Below, piece after piece: positions 1-10,700 of a stretch of DNA of 64,000 nt. Position 1 is the first letter of the stretch; the number at the start of each line of letters is the position of its first letter. Under the pieces are notes generated by a model, which saw nothing but the letters and a program-made list of their open reading frames with translations, had not been told where the DNA came from and ran no database searches. The DNA comes from Lumbricus terrestris (Eukaryota; Annelida; Clitellata; Crassiclitellata; Lumbricidae): the NCBI GenBank assembly GCA_949752735.1, contig OX457047.1, positions 9,234,165-9,298,164 on the forward strand, written 5' to 3'. The position numbers were made by a program, and so were the translations under genes.

Positions 1-3000
1 AGTGCCAGCGCTTCCTTCTCTATGGTCGAATAGCGAATCTCCTGCGGCAGCAGCTTCCGACTCAAATAGCAGATCGGGTGTTCCAATCCATCCTTCATCT
101 GAAACAAGCACGCTCCCAGACAGAATTGAGAAGCATCAACACCCACACAAAACTGTTTAGTAAAGTCAGGAGGTATTAAGATAGGTCTAGAAGCCAGACG
201 AGATTTTAGATCAAGAAAAGCAACCTCCGCTTCCTCATTCCATCTAAAAGGAATCCCTTTCTTTGTCAAAGCCGTGAGCGGCAAAGCAATATCAGAGAAA
301 TGAGGCAAGTACCTCTGATAGTATCCCGCTAATCCTAAGAAAGATTGCACCTGTTTTTTAGTAGCAGGCCTAGGAAATTTCAACACCGCTTCCACCTTCT
401 TCAACCTTGGCTGAACTCCGTCAATCCCAATGTGATGACCCAAGAAATCCACAGACGCATTAGCAAAGACACATTTAGCCAGATTCAGAGTTAAACAAGC
501 ATCAGCTATTCGAGATAACACTTTTCGCAAATGAACCAAATGATCCGACCATGTTAAGCTGAAAATGATGATGTCGTCTAAATAAGCATCACAAAACTCA
601 TTCAATCCATTCAGCACTTTCGTAATTAACCTTGAGAACGAAGCCGGAGCATTCTTCAGGCCAAAACTCATGTATTTCCATTGGTAATGCCCTTTCGGGG
701 TGACAAACGCAGTTAACGGAACTGACTCCGGATGCATCGGGATCTGCCAGTAACCTTTAGTCATATCCAACTTTGTTATAAACCGTGACTGACCCACTCG
801 ATCAATTAACACCTCCACCCGTGGCATAGGAAATGGATCCGGAACAGATAATCCATTCAGTTTCCTGAAATCTGTACAAAGACGATCTGTACCGTTTGGC
901 TTAGGCACCAAGACAATCGGAGCTGCCCACGGACTCTCGGACTCCTCTATTATCCCCGCTTCCAACAACTGATTCACCTCTTTATCCACCCTCGCCATTT
1001 TCTCAGGATTTAACCTGTAAGGGTATTGTCGAACAGGGCGAGCACCTTCAACCAAATCAATTCTATGAGACACCATAGATGTTTTACCCGGTACTTCACT
1101 AAACACATGTGCAAAGTCATGCAAAACATCCCGCAATTCCGCACGACATTCAGCAGACACTTCACATTGTAAGACCTTATCCTCTAAAGTCACATCATTC
1201 ATCCTCACATCCGGATTTACCACCAACACAGAAGCCACCACCTCCTCATTCGGTCGCTCATACACCACATCCATACGATCCACATAGCGCTTCATCAGAT
1301 TCACATGTACCACCCGTTCCGTTTTTTTTCGATCCGGGGTACTCACTAAATAATCGACCGGACCAAGTCGACGTACAACCACATACGGTCCACAATATTT
1401 GGTCTGTAAAGGTTTACCCACCAACGGAATCAAGAGTAAAACCTTTTCACCTTCCTCAAAAGACACAGCACGTGACTGCTTATCATACAGTTGCTTCGAT
1501 TTACTTTTCGCATCAACAGCATTTTCACCAGCAAGTTTCAATCCAACACGCATACGTTCACGTAATTGTAAAACATAGTCAATCACGTTCTTGCCAGACA
1601 CTTCATGTACAACATCTTTCGCCAACCATTCTTCCTTCATCAATTGCAACATGCCACGCACATCTCTGCCATACATCAAATCAAAAGCAGAAAAGCCAGT
1701 ACCCTGTACCGGAACCTCTCTATATGCAAACAAGATCCACGGCAACATTGCATCCCAAGAACCCGGATATGTTTCAGCCAACGCCTTCAACATATCTTTC
1801 ATAGTACGATGAAAGCGTTCGCACGAGCCATTCGTTTGTGGTCTATAAGGACTAGTTTTCAACTGCACAATACCACATTCATGCACAAACACTTGCATCA
1901 AATCAGACATGAATTCTGAGCCACAATCAGATAACAATTCTTTCGGAAATCCGAAAAGCGAAAAAACTTCACACAAACATTTAGCCACATCCTGCGCCGT
2001 ATGATTCTTCAACGGAAACGCAAATGGAAAATGGGAAGCCAAATCAATGACCGTGAGAATAAACCTATTCCCCGTTCCCTCACATACACTCAATGGGCCT
2101 ACGATATCCATTACCAAGCGTTGAAACACTTCCTCCATTACAGGCATACTGACCATGGGCGCCCTATAATTTCTGTTTCCTTTGCCTAAGCGTTGACACA
2201 CATCACATGAACGACAATACTCACGAACGTCTCGATTCACATGAGGCCACCAGAAATGCTTCGTCAACCGATCCAATGTCTTTCTAGTACCCAAATGCCC
2301 AGCCGCTGGTATATCATGGGCCACATGCAACAACTTCTGTCTTAAGTCACGAGGCACAACTATTTGTACCACACCCATTCCTAATGGTGTACACTTCTCC
2401 TCCCATCGACGCACCAAGACCTCGTCCACCAACGCATACGGTTGTACACGCCCACCGACAGACACCGTCTCGTCTACTTGTGCATACAATGGTCTCAATT
2501 CAGGACACCGGCGCTGGCGCAATATTAATTCCTGTCGGCTAACATATAGCTCCGATCTTTCTGTCACAACAGATTCTGTCGCTGCAAATAAACTCGATAA
2601 GTCGCCTTCATCGAAATTCATTCGTTCAACTTGTCTGTCAATTATTTCACCTGGCGTTCGCTCTTGGTCGGCCGACTCCGTACTTTGACCCACTATCTCC
2701 GACTGCTCGGGCGCCGCTTCACTGCACACCGCCGTCTCCCTCTCACTCTGTCTCACTGCATGTGCTCTAGCCTGTGCACGAGTCGTCACCGCTACCTCCA
2801 ACACCTGTCCTGCCAGCGCTGTATCATTACCCACAATGCAATGCACCCCAGCCATTGGAAGTGAATTCATTAGACAGCATAACACCTCACCTTGAACAAA
2901 TGCACAATCAACATTCACTTTCACCAGAGGACATTCCACAATAGAACCAGATATACCTCTGAGTAACCTCGTTTCATTCATGTGTACAAACTCATGCTCA

Positions 3001-4571
3001 TTCAACCATTCATTAGACACCAAAGACTGCAGCGCTCCACTGTCCCTCAAGAATACCGCCTCCTTTCGTGCACCCTCATCATCAATTACACATCCAATCA
3101 CACAAAATGGTGCATACAGTTTATCAACAGATTCAATTGGCTTCGGAAAACTCTGTGGTTTAACAGACGCCGAAACAGTCTGAACCAAACCCACAGATTT
3201 CGCACCCCTCCAATTTTCCATTTGAGTCCCCTCCTTTCGTTTTAATTTCCAACAACTGGCCTTCGTATGACCTGGCGCTCTACAAAATGCGCACGTGACC
3301 GGTTCCCCAAAACCAGTGACGTCATCATTTTCCCGCACAGGCTTATTAAACCCATACGTTCCTCTTTGAGGCGAACGTCTACCCCAATTTGTATCACGAC
3401 GCGTACCATCCTTGTACCCCACGCCTTGACGCTCCCATACATCTTTCTTCTCACTTTCATCAGATGAGAATCCTCGTGTACGGTCGAAAAAATCCCTGCG
3501 GAACCCCCCAGAATAATGGTTCGGCCCCTGCTTGTATAACACTGCATATTCATCCGCTAAACGTGCAGCACTTGCAACAGTATCAGGACTCTTATCTATC
3601 AGCCACCTGTGTACTTCAATAGGTAACGCTTGTACAAACTGCTCCATGAGAATTACCTCTTTAAATTTTGCTAACTCCTCCCACGAGTTTGTACCCTCAA
3701 TCCATCTCTGAAAAGGACTCTGCAGTCGAAATGCATAATTCGCATACGTTTCCCTCGGTTCTTTTCGCAACCCCCGAAATTTCTTTCGATAAAATTCCGG
3801 AATACGTTCGTACGCCGTCAATAGCGCACTCTTCACAATATCATATTGGACGCACTCCTCCAACGATAAAGCCGCAAAAACTTTCGCCGCCTTCCCCGAC
3901 AACTGTGGCTGTAGGAGGGACGACCATTTTCCCATCGGAATTTGATGCAACGTCATTGCTTGCTCAAACGCCGCAAAATAATGTTCGATATCGGCCGAAT
4001 CAAATTTTGGCACAAATTTCAGAGCTGCCCCAAAACGCAAATCCTCATTTCCATACGCTGGTCGTTCGACAGCACCACCTCCTTCTATCCTCCGTCCGTC
4101 CATTTCTAATCTCTGCTTCTCAAATTCCATATTCATTCGTTTCTCCTCCATGTCAAATCTCCTTTTCGTCTCCTCTGCTTCAATCCTCAATTTATTCTCC
4201 TCTCTCTCTGCTTCAATCCTCAATTTATTCTCCTCTGCTGCAATCTGCATTTTCTTCTCCTCTCTCTCTGCTTCAATTTGCATTTTCTTCTCCTCGAATC
4301 TCATTCGCTCCTTCTCTCTCTCCCACTCTCTGTCCTCTTTTAAGTGCAAGCGCTCTAACTCGGCCTCCTCTTTCTTCGCCTGTGCCTTAAGTTTCCAAGC
4401 TGCACTACCCAATTTCGGTGACAATGGTTTCATAGCCATTCTCCTCACCTGTGACCTAGACACGTCCTCCACTTCCTCACCATATGTCTCACTCACCAGT
4501 CGAAGTGTGTCACTTGGTATGTCTCTGACATCCCCAAATTCAGGAATTAACTCCTCCTCTAACGACGCCAT
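1..4571 (-). CDS. gag-pol polyprotein of element A (3' partial)
   Basis: Starts at the ATG at 4571-4569 and stays in one frame to the window edge (about 1523 codons). Domains in order: a Glu/Arg/Lys-rich coiled coil (about residues 80-165); a gag core; a CCHC zinc knuckle (C427, C430, H435, C440); an aspartic protease DSGA at D510; an H2C2 zinc-binding segment; and an integrase core with D822, D882 and E918, which gives the exact D,D-35-E spacing. Reverse transcriptase follows with YLDD at residue 1330, then the beginning of RNase H. The second integrase aspartate sits in SDCGSEF where DRGSQF-like sequence is usual. I checked the frame at 4571, 1928, 563 and 137, all congruent. The protein would form particles, reverse-transcribe the element RNA and integrate the copy. 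Plus-strand ORFs across 1109-4854 are antisense shadows. Confidence 0.9.
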   Translation of the reverse strand, partial: MASLEEELIPEFGDVRDIPSDTLRLVSETYGEEVEDVSRSQVRRMAMKPLSPKLGSAAWKLKAQAKKEEAELERLHLKEDREWEREKERMRFEEKKMQIEAEREEKKMQIAAEENKLRIEAEREENKLRIEAEETKRRFDMEEKRMNMEFEKQRLEMDGRRIEGGGAVERPAYGNEDLRFGAALKFVPKFDSADIEHYFAAFEQAMTLHQIPMGKWSSLLQPQLSGKAAKVFAALSLEECVQYDIVKSALLTAYERIPEFYRKKFRGLRKEPRETYANYAFRLQSPFQRWIEGTNSWEELAKFKEVILMEQFVQALPIEVHRWLIDKSPDTVASAARLADEYAVLYKQGPNHYSGGFRRDFFDRTRGFSSDESEKKDVWERQGVGYKDGTRRDTNWGRRSPQRGTYGFNKPVRENDDVTGFGEPVTCAFCRAPGHTKASCWKLKRKEGTQMENWRGAKSVGLVQTVSASVKPQSFPKPIESVDKLYAPFCVIGCVIDDEGARKEAVFLRDSGALQSLVSNEWLNEHEFVHMNETRLLRGISGSIVECPLVKVNVDCAFVQGEVLCCLMNSLPMAGVHCIVGNDTALAGQVLEVAVTTRAQARAHAVRQSERETAVCSEAAPEQSEIVGQSTESADQERTPGEIIDRQVERMNFDEGDLSSLFAATESVVTERSELYVSRQELILRQRRCPELRPLYAQVDETVSVGGRVQPYALVDEVLVRRWEEKCTPLGMGVVQIVVPRDLRQKLLHVAHDIPAAGHLGTRKTLDRLTKHFWWPHVNRDVREYCRSCDVCQRLGKGNRNYRAPMVSMPVMEEVFQRLVMDIVGPLSVCEGTGNRFILTVIDLASHFPFAFPLKNHTAQDVAKCLCEVFSLFGFPKELLSDCGSEFMSDLMQVFVHECGIVQLKTSPYRPQTNGSCERFHRTMKDMLKALAETYPGSWDAMLPWILFAYREVPVQGTGFSAFDLMYGRDVRGMLQLMKEEWLAKDVVHEVSGKNVIDYVLQLRERMRVGLKLAGENAVDAKSKSKQLYDKQSRAVSFEEGEKVLLLIPLVGKPLQTKYCGPYVVVRRLGPVDYLVSTPDRKKTERVVHVNLMKRYVDRMDVVYERPNEEVVASVLVVNPDVRMNDVTLEDKVLQCEVSAECRAELRDVLHDFAHVFSEVPGKTSMVSHRIDLVEGARPVRQYPYRLNPEKMARVDKEVNQLLEAGIIEESESPWAAPIVLVPKPNGTDRLCTDFRKLNGLSVPDPFPMPRVEVLIDRVGQSRFITKLDMTKGYWQIPMHPESVPLTAFVTPKGHYQWKYMSFGLKNAPASFSRLITKVLNGLNEFCDAYLDDIIIFSLTWSDHLVHLRKVLSRIADACLTLNLAKCVFANASVDFLGHHIGIDGVQPRLKKVEAVLKFPRPATKKQVQSFLGLAGYYQRYLPHFSDIALPLTALTKKGIPFRWNEEAEVAFLDLKSRLASRPILIPPDFTKQFCVGVDASQFCLGACLFQMKDGLEHPICYLSRKLLPQEIRYSTIEKEALA

Positions 4572-4879
4572 TTTACCTCTACGCCCTGTCGACTATTCGA
4601 CGTGCAGACCAACGCACAGCGCAAAAATTCACCCCCGACAGCTCACTTCAAAACTGTCTCGACCAAATTTACAAAACTCGCAAAACTCAATATCGCAAAA
4701 CGTCGAAATTTCCCGCACTAATTTTCCCGACCTAATTCGCCAAAAACAACAACCATTGACCTGTCTTCACGGCCAACCACCATATAACACTTTTCCAACG
4801 GAATTACCACCGTACTATTCGCTAAATTTCACGGAAACAACGCCCCTTTTTTGACGCAAATTTCAAATTATCGTGAAAA

Positions 4880-4897
4880 AAATCCCGAGAGACCCCA
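4880..4897 (-). other. Putative primer-binding site of element A
   Basis: Two bases after the LTR end the minus strand reads TGGGGTCTCTCGGGAT. A TGG-starting segment complementary to a tRNA 3' end is expected here. The priming tRNA was not identified with certainty. Confidence 0.5.
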
Positions 4898-4970
4898 TCT
4901 GTTGGGTTCACTTGCTCTAGTCTAGAAGATGATGAGTAATACTCAGGTCCGTAATGTAAAATAACATCGA

Positions 4971-4976
4971 TTTATT
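4971..4976 (-). terminator. Poly(A) signal in LTR of element A
   Basis: AATAAA on the minus strand (TTTATT on plus), about 75 bp before the LTR 3' end and downstream of the TATA-like box. This is the normal position for the R-region polyadenylation signal. Confidence 0.5.
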
Positions 4977-5253
4977 CAATAACAGAGCAGTCTGACAAGG
5001 AGTAGGTTAACGTTACCCAAAGCTGACATGAAGTACGACCGATACAGCTGATTCGACAGAGCTGACGTGAAGACACACCAGGCTAACGGAGCCCAAAGGA
5101 AGACGGATGTAGGCCAGTTCACCAACGGGGTGGGACGGCAATCGAAGAAGACAAACGTCGTAGAACACGAACCACACGCCACGCTCAACAGGAGTCGAAC
5201 ACACACCACAGAGTAGACCCACGACAAGAAGCAAGCCCCCACAGTAGTAGCCC

Positions 5254-5261
5254 TTTAAATA
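5254..5261 (-). promoter_or_regulatory. TATA-like box in LTR of element A
   Basis: TATTTAAA on the minus strand, about 90 bp into the LTR. It is the likely core promoter for the element transcript. Confidence 0.45.
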
Positions 5262-5754
5262 GGCCCTGCCCTTCCCTCAACTCCCACATAGTCAAGGAGA
5301 GTCCAAGTAAGGAAGCCCAGAGGGGTAATAGGTAGCTAACACTCACAACAGGTGTACAAAAACAGCCCGCTGACTGTCCAGGGAGGAGGTGCGTTATTTT
5401 TAAAAATATGTGGAGGCTGAGAAGGTTTTCGTGCAAAAGATGGACAACAATTATTCTCAGCTGAAGACAATTGTATTCGGTTCGAGTGTCCACTGTTCAA
5501 TATACGATTTGGAATACACGATTCTGATACAGTTACGTAAAGAATATGATCCACTCCACCCCGAGCAGAATCGTGAATTTCAAGTGACTGCATGGCCAGT
5601 GATTGGTCCCTCGATATGGCGCAGCGCTTCTTAGTTGTTACCCAGAGTCCACTCTGAATCTTTCATAGATGCACATCGCAAAACTGTTCGTTCAAACCGA
5701 GCAGGCCTAAAGTTAAGTCGAACAGGCGTCGGGAACGCTTCTGAGCAGAAATCT

Positions 5755-5885
5755 AGACTGGGCACGGTGACCGAGTGGCTAGGTCGGTCGGTCTGTAGCG
5801 CGTAGGGTATGAGTTCGATCCCCGTCTGAGGAGCTGACTGTGTATAGGGACCTTGAGATGCAAGTCCTTCACTCACAATAATTGA
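5755..5885 (+). repeat. tRNA-derived SINE head
   Basis: A pol III A-box-like TGACCGAGTGG (5768-5778) and a B-box-like GAGTTCGATCC (5811-5821), spaced as in a tRNA. It does not fold as a clean cloverleaf, so it is called a SINE and not a tRNA gene. Its far end is not defined. Confidence 0.5.
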
Positions 5886-5922
5886 TCTGCAATACAATAA
5901 TTTCAGTTGCACCGTCGATGCG

Positions 5923-5950
5923 TGTGTGTGTGTGTGTGTGTGTGTGCGTG
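5923..5950. repeat. (GT)n microsatellite
   Basis: About 14 GT units with one interruption. Confidence 0.8.
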
Positions 5951-6103
5951 TGTACACTTCTGAGCTTTGTAAGGAGGACGATAGGCCTATCAAATTTCAG
6001 CTGTATTGTTTTAACAAGACAGTGCTCATGCATACATATTATGATCCAATCCCGCGCTTTCCAATTTTCTATGTCAATATTGATATCAATCGAACCTCCT
6101 ACA

Positions 6104-6301
6104 CAGGGCTGTTTTTAAGGAATTTTTAGAATTGCACGACCGCTTCTTTTCTTTCCCATCCTCCATGGTAAATTACCTCCAATCGGAGGTCCATGAACTG
6201 TTTTCAACTATTTTTTGACTGCACAGAAGTGCTTCTACAACTGCACAAATCCATTTAGAGCTGCACATTTTGCGTGCAATTGCACGCTAAAAAATGCCCT
6301 G
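6104..6301. mobile_element. hAT-type MITE, family A copy 1 (198 bp)
   Basis: Starts CAGGGCTGTTTTT and ends in the inverted form ...ATGCCCTG. It is flanked by a perfect 8-bp duplication, CTCCTACA, at 6096-6103 and 6302-6309. The 8-bp duplication plus CAGGG ends are hAT hallmarks. There is no coding capacity. Element B begins 45 bp downstream. Confidence 0.85.
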
Positions 6302-6353
6302 CTCCTACAGTATATTATGAATCGAATCCAACCTACGCGTATTATAGGCTAAC

Positions 6354-7454
6354 TGTAGCGTATTAAATCGCTATTATCTATCAAACTAACTTGTCTGATA
6401 TTATATGTTAATTCTAAGTAGGAGTTAAGCTAGATAATTTAGTCGGCGTATCTAGATTAATAATTTGGCGTCTAGTGGATTAGTAACTAGGAGACCACGA
6501 ATCTTGCGTACATGAGCGAGGCAGTCATGGTGACGTCAAGCGGTTACTACGGACGCTTACGTAAGCGAAAACATTTGCATTGACGCGTAACCAATTAAAA
6601 GCATCGAAATGAGCGTAACGGACAGAATTGAATGGAAATAGCCACGTCATTGAAATTCGACATAAACGGTTGATTCCTTGCTTGAACATTGAGAAAGATG
6701 GTTGTTCAGTTGTGGCTGGCAATTCATTTGAAGTTTATTCAATGGTGAGGATGATGATTATGCTCGTATCTGGTCGTAAAACAGTACGAGGCATTCATGT
6801 GAGAGTAGAGGCGATTTAGAAATTCGAAGTTGCGAACTCTAACGTCCGTGAAGTCTACATTGTGATCGTGACGGTTGGTGAGACGATATTCGTGTGTTGA
6901 GAAACGATTTTGGGCTCGTTGTCTCTGGTTGACATTTCAAGGTCATTTTCAATTGGGAAGGAAATTCTCGTTGGTTGGAGTGTGATAATTTGATGCTACG
7001 GAAGTATTGAATATTGTCTTGTCTGGTATTCGATCTGGATTCCACAGCTTGACAGTATCTCATTATCCTTCTTCAAATATAGCACGAGGTTGCTTATCTT
7101 CATTCAGTGAATCTACGGAGAATCAGCAGAACTATTTCTTCAAATATAGCACGGGGTTGCTTATCTTCATTCTGTGAATCAACAGAGAATCTACAGAACT
7201 ATTTCAAGACCGTTTACACTACAGAAACGACATGTCATATATCTCAACTGTGGAGCACAGATAAGCTAAAAGATAATTATAATTAGTGATACGCCAAATA
7301 AGTAAATAGGAATATTGCGTAATTGTATTGTGTATTTAATAGTTTCAATTATATCATACATTTATAAAGAATTGGTGTCTCTTTGAACAGATCATTTAAA
7401 TGCAGTACATTTTCAATTACCCGCTAAAATAAGCATAAAAACGGAGACGTTACA
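6354..7454 (+). repeat. 5' LTR of element B
   Basis: 1101 bp, TGTAGCG ... GTTACA. It carries an imperfect 67-bp tandem duplication (7071-7137 and 7138-7204) and a TATAAA at 7363-7368 that could be a late core promoter. Small ORFs here (for example 6525-6722) recur in the 3' LTR and are not genes. Confidence 0.95.
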
Positions 7455-7456
7455 AA

Positions 7457-7474
7457 TGGGATGCTCGCGTCGGG
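7457..7474 (+). other. Putative primer-binding site of element B
   Basis: TGGGATGCTCGCGTCGGG begins two bases after the 5' LTR, the standard position and TGG start for tRNA priming. I cannot name the tRNA without a tRNA set from the host. Confidence 0.55.
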
Positions 7475-7797
7475 ATAAAATTGACAATATTATTGTTGAT
7501 TAGATTGAACTTTACTGATATTTATATTGAAGAGACAAAGCTAATTAAAATGACGATCTATTTGGAAATTGTTAAGCACAGCGCAACGTCAGCGCCGCAC
7601 ATGTATAGATTTTAAGCATTAGAGTCGGTGCGATAATCCTTATTGCGTAACATACACCAGAGATTGTATCACGTTAAGAGGGAGCACTAGTGTGACGCTT
7701 AATAATTTTAATAATTATTATAAGCGAGTGTGAAATTGTATAGCGCATAGTTGAGCGTTAAATTTATTGTTACTTAACCAAAAGTGAGTAAGTAAGA
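7475..7797 (+). other. Leader of element B
   Basis: A 323-nt untranslated leader between primer site and gag start, AT-rich. It is a likely site of the packaging signal. No other feature seen. Confidence 0.5.
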
Positions 7798-10700
7798 ATG
7801 TCGATCACAGAGTGGCAACAGTGGTTGGATATGGGACGTTCATTCTCATTGGATGGTGAAGAGCTGAAAGCATTCGTCAGAGACAGACAAAGCGAATTTA
7901 GACAGCAGAGAGCGGATGAACGAGAAGAGAAAAAGGAAAGTGAGCTACGTGCAGCTGCAGAAGCAAAAGCAGTTAGAGAAAACGAAATGGAAATGGCGAG
8001 GATGAACGAAGCCAGACTTACGCGAGAAGCAAATGACGTTAGACTGGAAAGAGAAGCAAATGACGTCAGACTGGAAAGAGAAGCAACTGAGGCGAGGCTT
8101 GCAAGAGAAGCGAGTGAAGCTTTAGAGCATAAGAGACTCGAGATTCAAATGAGATTGAGAGAGATGGAATCGAGAGATGGACGAAACAGAGATGATGGAG
8201 ATTCTTATATGACGATGGGTGACAACCACCAAGGAAACCAAAGTCATAAGGGAATGAAGAATATTAAATTCCCGATATTTAACGAGGCAAAGGACTGTCT
8301 CGATGCGTATCTTCTTAGATTTGAGCGTACGTGTACGACGTATGAGATACCGAGAGAGGTATGGTCGCTGATGCTAGCGCGACATCTGGAGTCGAAAGCA
8401 TTAGAAGTGTACCAGCGTTTGTCGGCTGAAGAAACACAAGACTACGATTGTTTAAAGAAGCATCTCCTGAAAAGATTCCAATTAACAGAAGGAGGGTATC
8501 GTAACAAGTTTAAGACTAGCAAGATGGAACAAGGAGAGACTCCTTCAAATTTCATTTACAGATTGCAACGATATTTGCAGCAATGGTTGCTACAAGCTGG
8601 ATTTGAGCAGACCTACGAAGGAATCGAGGATCTACTGCTAAAAGATCAATTTTTCCTCACTTGCAGTAACGAGTTGAGGATATTCATTAAAGAGAAAGGA
8701 AAAATGAGCTTAAAGGACACATTGACATGTGCAGAATCCTACATTGAAGCTCATGGGTACAGATATGCAGAGAATTCTGTAAAACCTCAAGGGAGATTCA
8801 ATAATGACAGAGGTAATGGAAAGTCATTTGAAGAGAAATCGAGAGAGAAATTCCAAGGAAACATGAACAGAGGAAGAGTTGAAACAAGACAGAACAAAGA
8901 GACAAATCACAGTGGAAATGTGAATAGAGGATTTAGTAGAGACAGAGAGCAGGCAGCGGAACACAAGATAACTTGTTTTGCATGCGGTAAGGTAGGTCAT
9001 AAAGCATTTGATTGTGTGCATAAAGCCAAAGGGTTTGTTAAACACACAGCAGCAGCAGTACAGATTTACGAGAATAGGGCGTACAGAGCTGTACAGGCGA
9101 ATGAAAATACGAAATCGAATGAAATTGACAGAACAGTAGAACGCCAGGATAGGAAAGGTAAAGAAGAAGTACCGAAACACATGGCAGCGAGTACGGTAGT
9201 TACAGAACGGAAAGATGGTTGCATTGACATTGAAAGTATAGACGAATGTCAAGCGAAGGTCAATGGAATAGACGCCAATTGTCTTTACGATTCTGGAGCG
9301 AGTACGTGTATTGTGAGGAGATCGCTGATCAAGGATAGTGATTTGACTGGAAAGGAAACGCACTGCATCCTAGTTGATGGGAGCTTAAGGTGTTTTCCTA
9401 CAGCCCATGTAAACATTGAGAGCGAGTACTTTAATGGTGAAGTTGAGGCAATGGTTATGGACGAACCGGTAAAGCCGATAATTATTGGACGCGTGAGAGG
9501 GTTGAAATATACCGTAACGAATGAGAACACGGATGAAAATGTGATTAATTGTGACAAGGGAGAGAAAGTGGATGAGACGATTATGAGTGAGAAACAAGAA
9601 AAAGTTGAGTATAAAGGAATACTCAAGAGAAATGTGAATGCTAATTCACGTTGGCAAGATGCCAAGAAGAAAGTAAGATTCGAGAGTGATGAAATGAGCA
9701 CGGAATATGATGACGTAATAGAGAAAGTTGGAAGTGATGACGTCATGAACAGTGACGCACATCAAACGACAGCAGCGATAGAAACGAGAGCTGAGTCGAA
9801 GAAAGTGGTGAAATATAAACCACTCAAGGTCACCGAAATGCCCGACCTGAATATAACCACAAAAGAAATAAAGGAATTACAGAAGACAGATGAAACATTG
9901 AAGAGTTGCTGGGATAAAGCATCTGAATGGAATGGCGATGAGAAGAGTACAGAAAAAGTGCTGTACGTAAAGAAAGATGGACTGTTGTACCGGAGATGGA
10001 AGGAAGTATTGAAAGATGAAGCGAAGTGGCAGTTGATGGTACCGAAACAGTTGAGAAACAAAGTTCTAGCTGTAGCACATAACTCGCTACTGTCAGCTCA
10101 TCTAGGCATGAAAAAGACTCACGATAAAATTGTGAATGAATTTTATTGGCCAGGGATAAATCAAGAAGTTCGGCGATACATATTAAGTTGTGATGTATGC
10201 CAGAAAGCAGTGGATAAGAAAGTGAACTACAAGGCACCGATGGGACATCTTCCAGTGCTGGATGTGCCGTTCAAGCATGTCTGTGTAGATATCATAGGAG
10301 CCATAGAGCCAATGTCTATGAGAGGATATCGTTATGTATTAACGATTATCGACTTAAGCACCAGATATCCTGAAGCAATACCGTTGAAAGGTATTAGTAC
10401 CGAGGAGGTGGCGGAAGCCTTGTTTAACTTTTACTGTCGGATGGGCGTACCAGAAAGAATTCATACAGATAGAGGGAGCCAGTTTACGTCAGAACTAATG
10501 GCAGGAGTAAACAAGATGTTATTAATCAAGCATACGATGACAAGTCCATACCACGCGATGGGAAATGGTTGTGTGGAACGTCTTAATGGGACGATTAAGA
10601 CAACACTGAGAAAATTGATAGGAGAACAAGTAAAAGAGTGGGACAGGTACTTGGCACCACTACTTTTCGCACTACGAGATACTGTACACGAGAGCCACGG

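Larger units (their letters stand above)
1..5350 (-). mobile_element. Gmr1-like Ty3/gypsy LTR retrotransposon A, cut by window start
   Basis: A minus-strand retrotransposon. Reading leftwards: LTR (5350 to 4900), primer site, leader, then one open frame from 4571 to the window edge encoding gag, zinc knuckle, protease, integrase, reverse transcriptase and the start of RNase H. The remaining RNase H and the 3' LTR lie beyond position 1, so neither the second LTR nor the target duplication can be checked. Integrase before reverse transcriptase is the copia-like pol order that defines Gmr1-like members of the Ty3/gypsy superfamily. The unbroken frame argues for a young copy. Confidence 0.9.
4900..5350 (-). 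repeat. 5' LTR of element A
   Basis: A 451-bp segment with inverted ends TGTTG and CAACA. On the minus strand it begins TGTTGTGAG at 5350 and ends CCCAACA at 4900. It contains a TATA-like box and a downstream AATAAA, in the order expected for U3-R. The partner LTR is outside the window, so the boundaries rest on the terminal dinucleotides and the adjacent primer site. Confidence 0.75.
5351..6095. other. Spacer between elements A and B
   Basis: No gene seen. It holds a tRNA-like SINE near 5755-5885 and a short (GT)n run at 5923-5950. Positions 5351-5355 (GGTGT) would be one copy of element A's target duplication; the other copy is outside the window. Confidence 0.5.

Noticed and set aside
1109..4854. 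Several plus-strand ORFs (up to 240 aa) rich in His, Pro and Ser
   Set aside because: They are antisense to the continuous gag-pol frame of element A on the minus strand and have no domain of their own.
6525..6819. Small ORFs at 6525-6722 and 6628-6819, repeated at 12972 and 13075
   Set aside because: They lie within the two LTR copies of element B and show no protein-like features.
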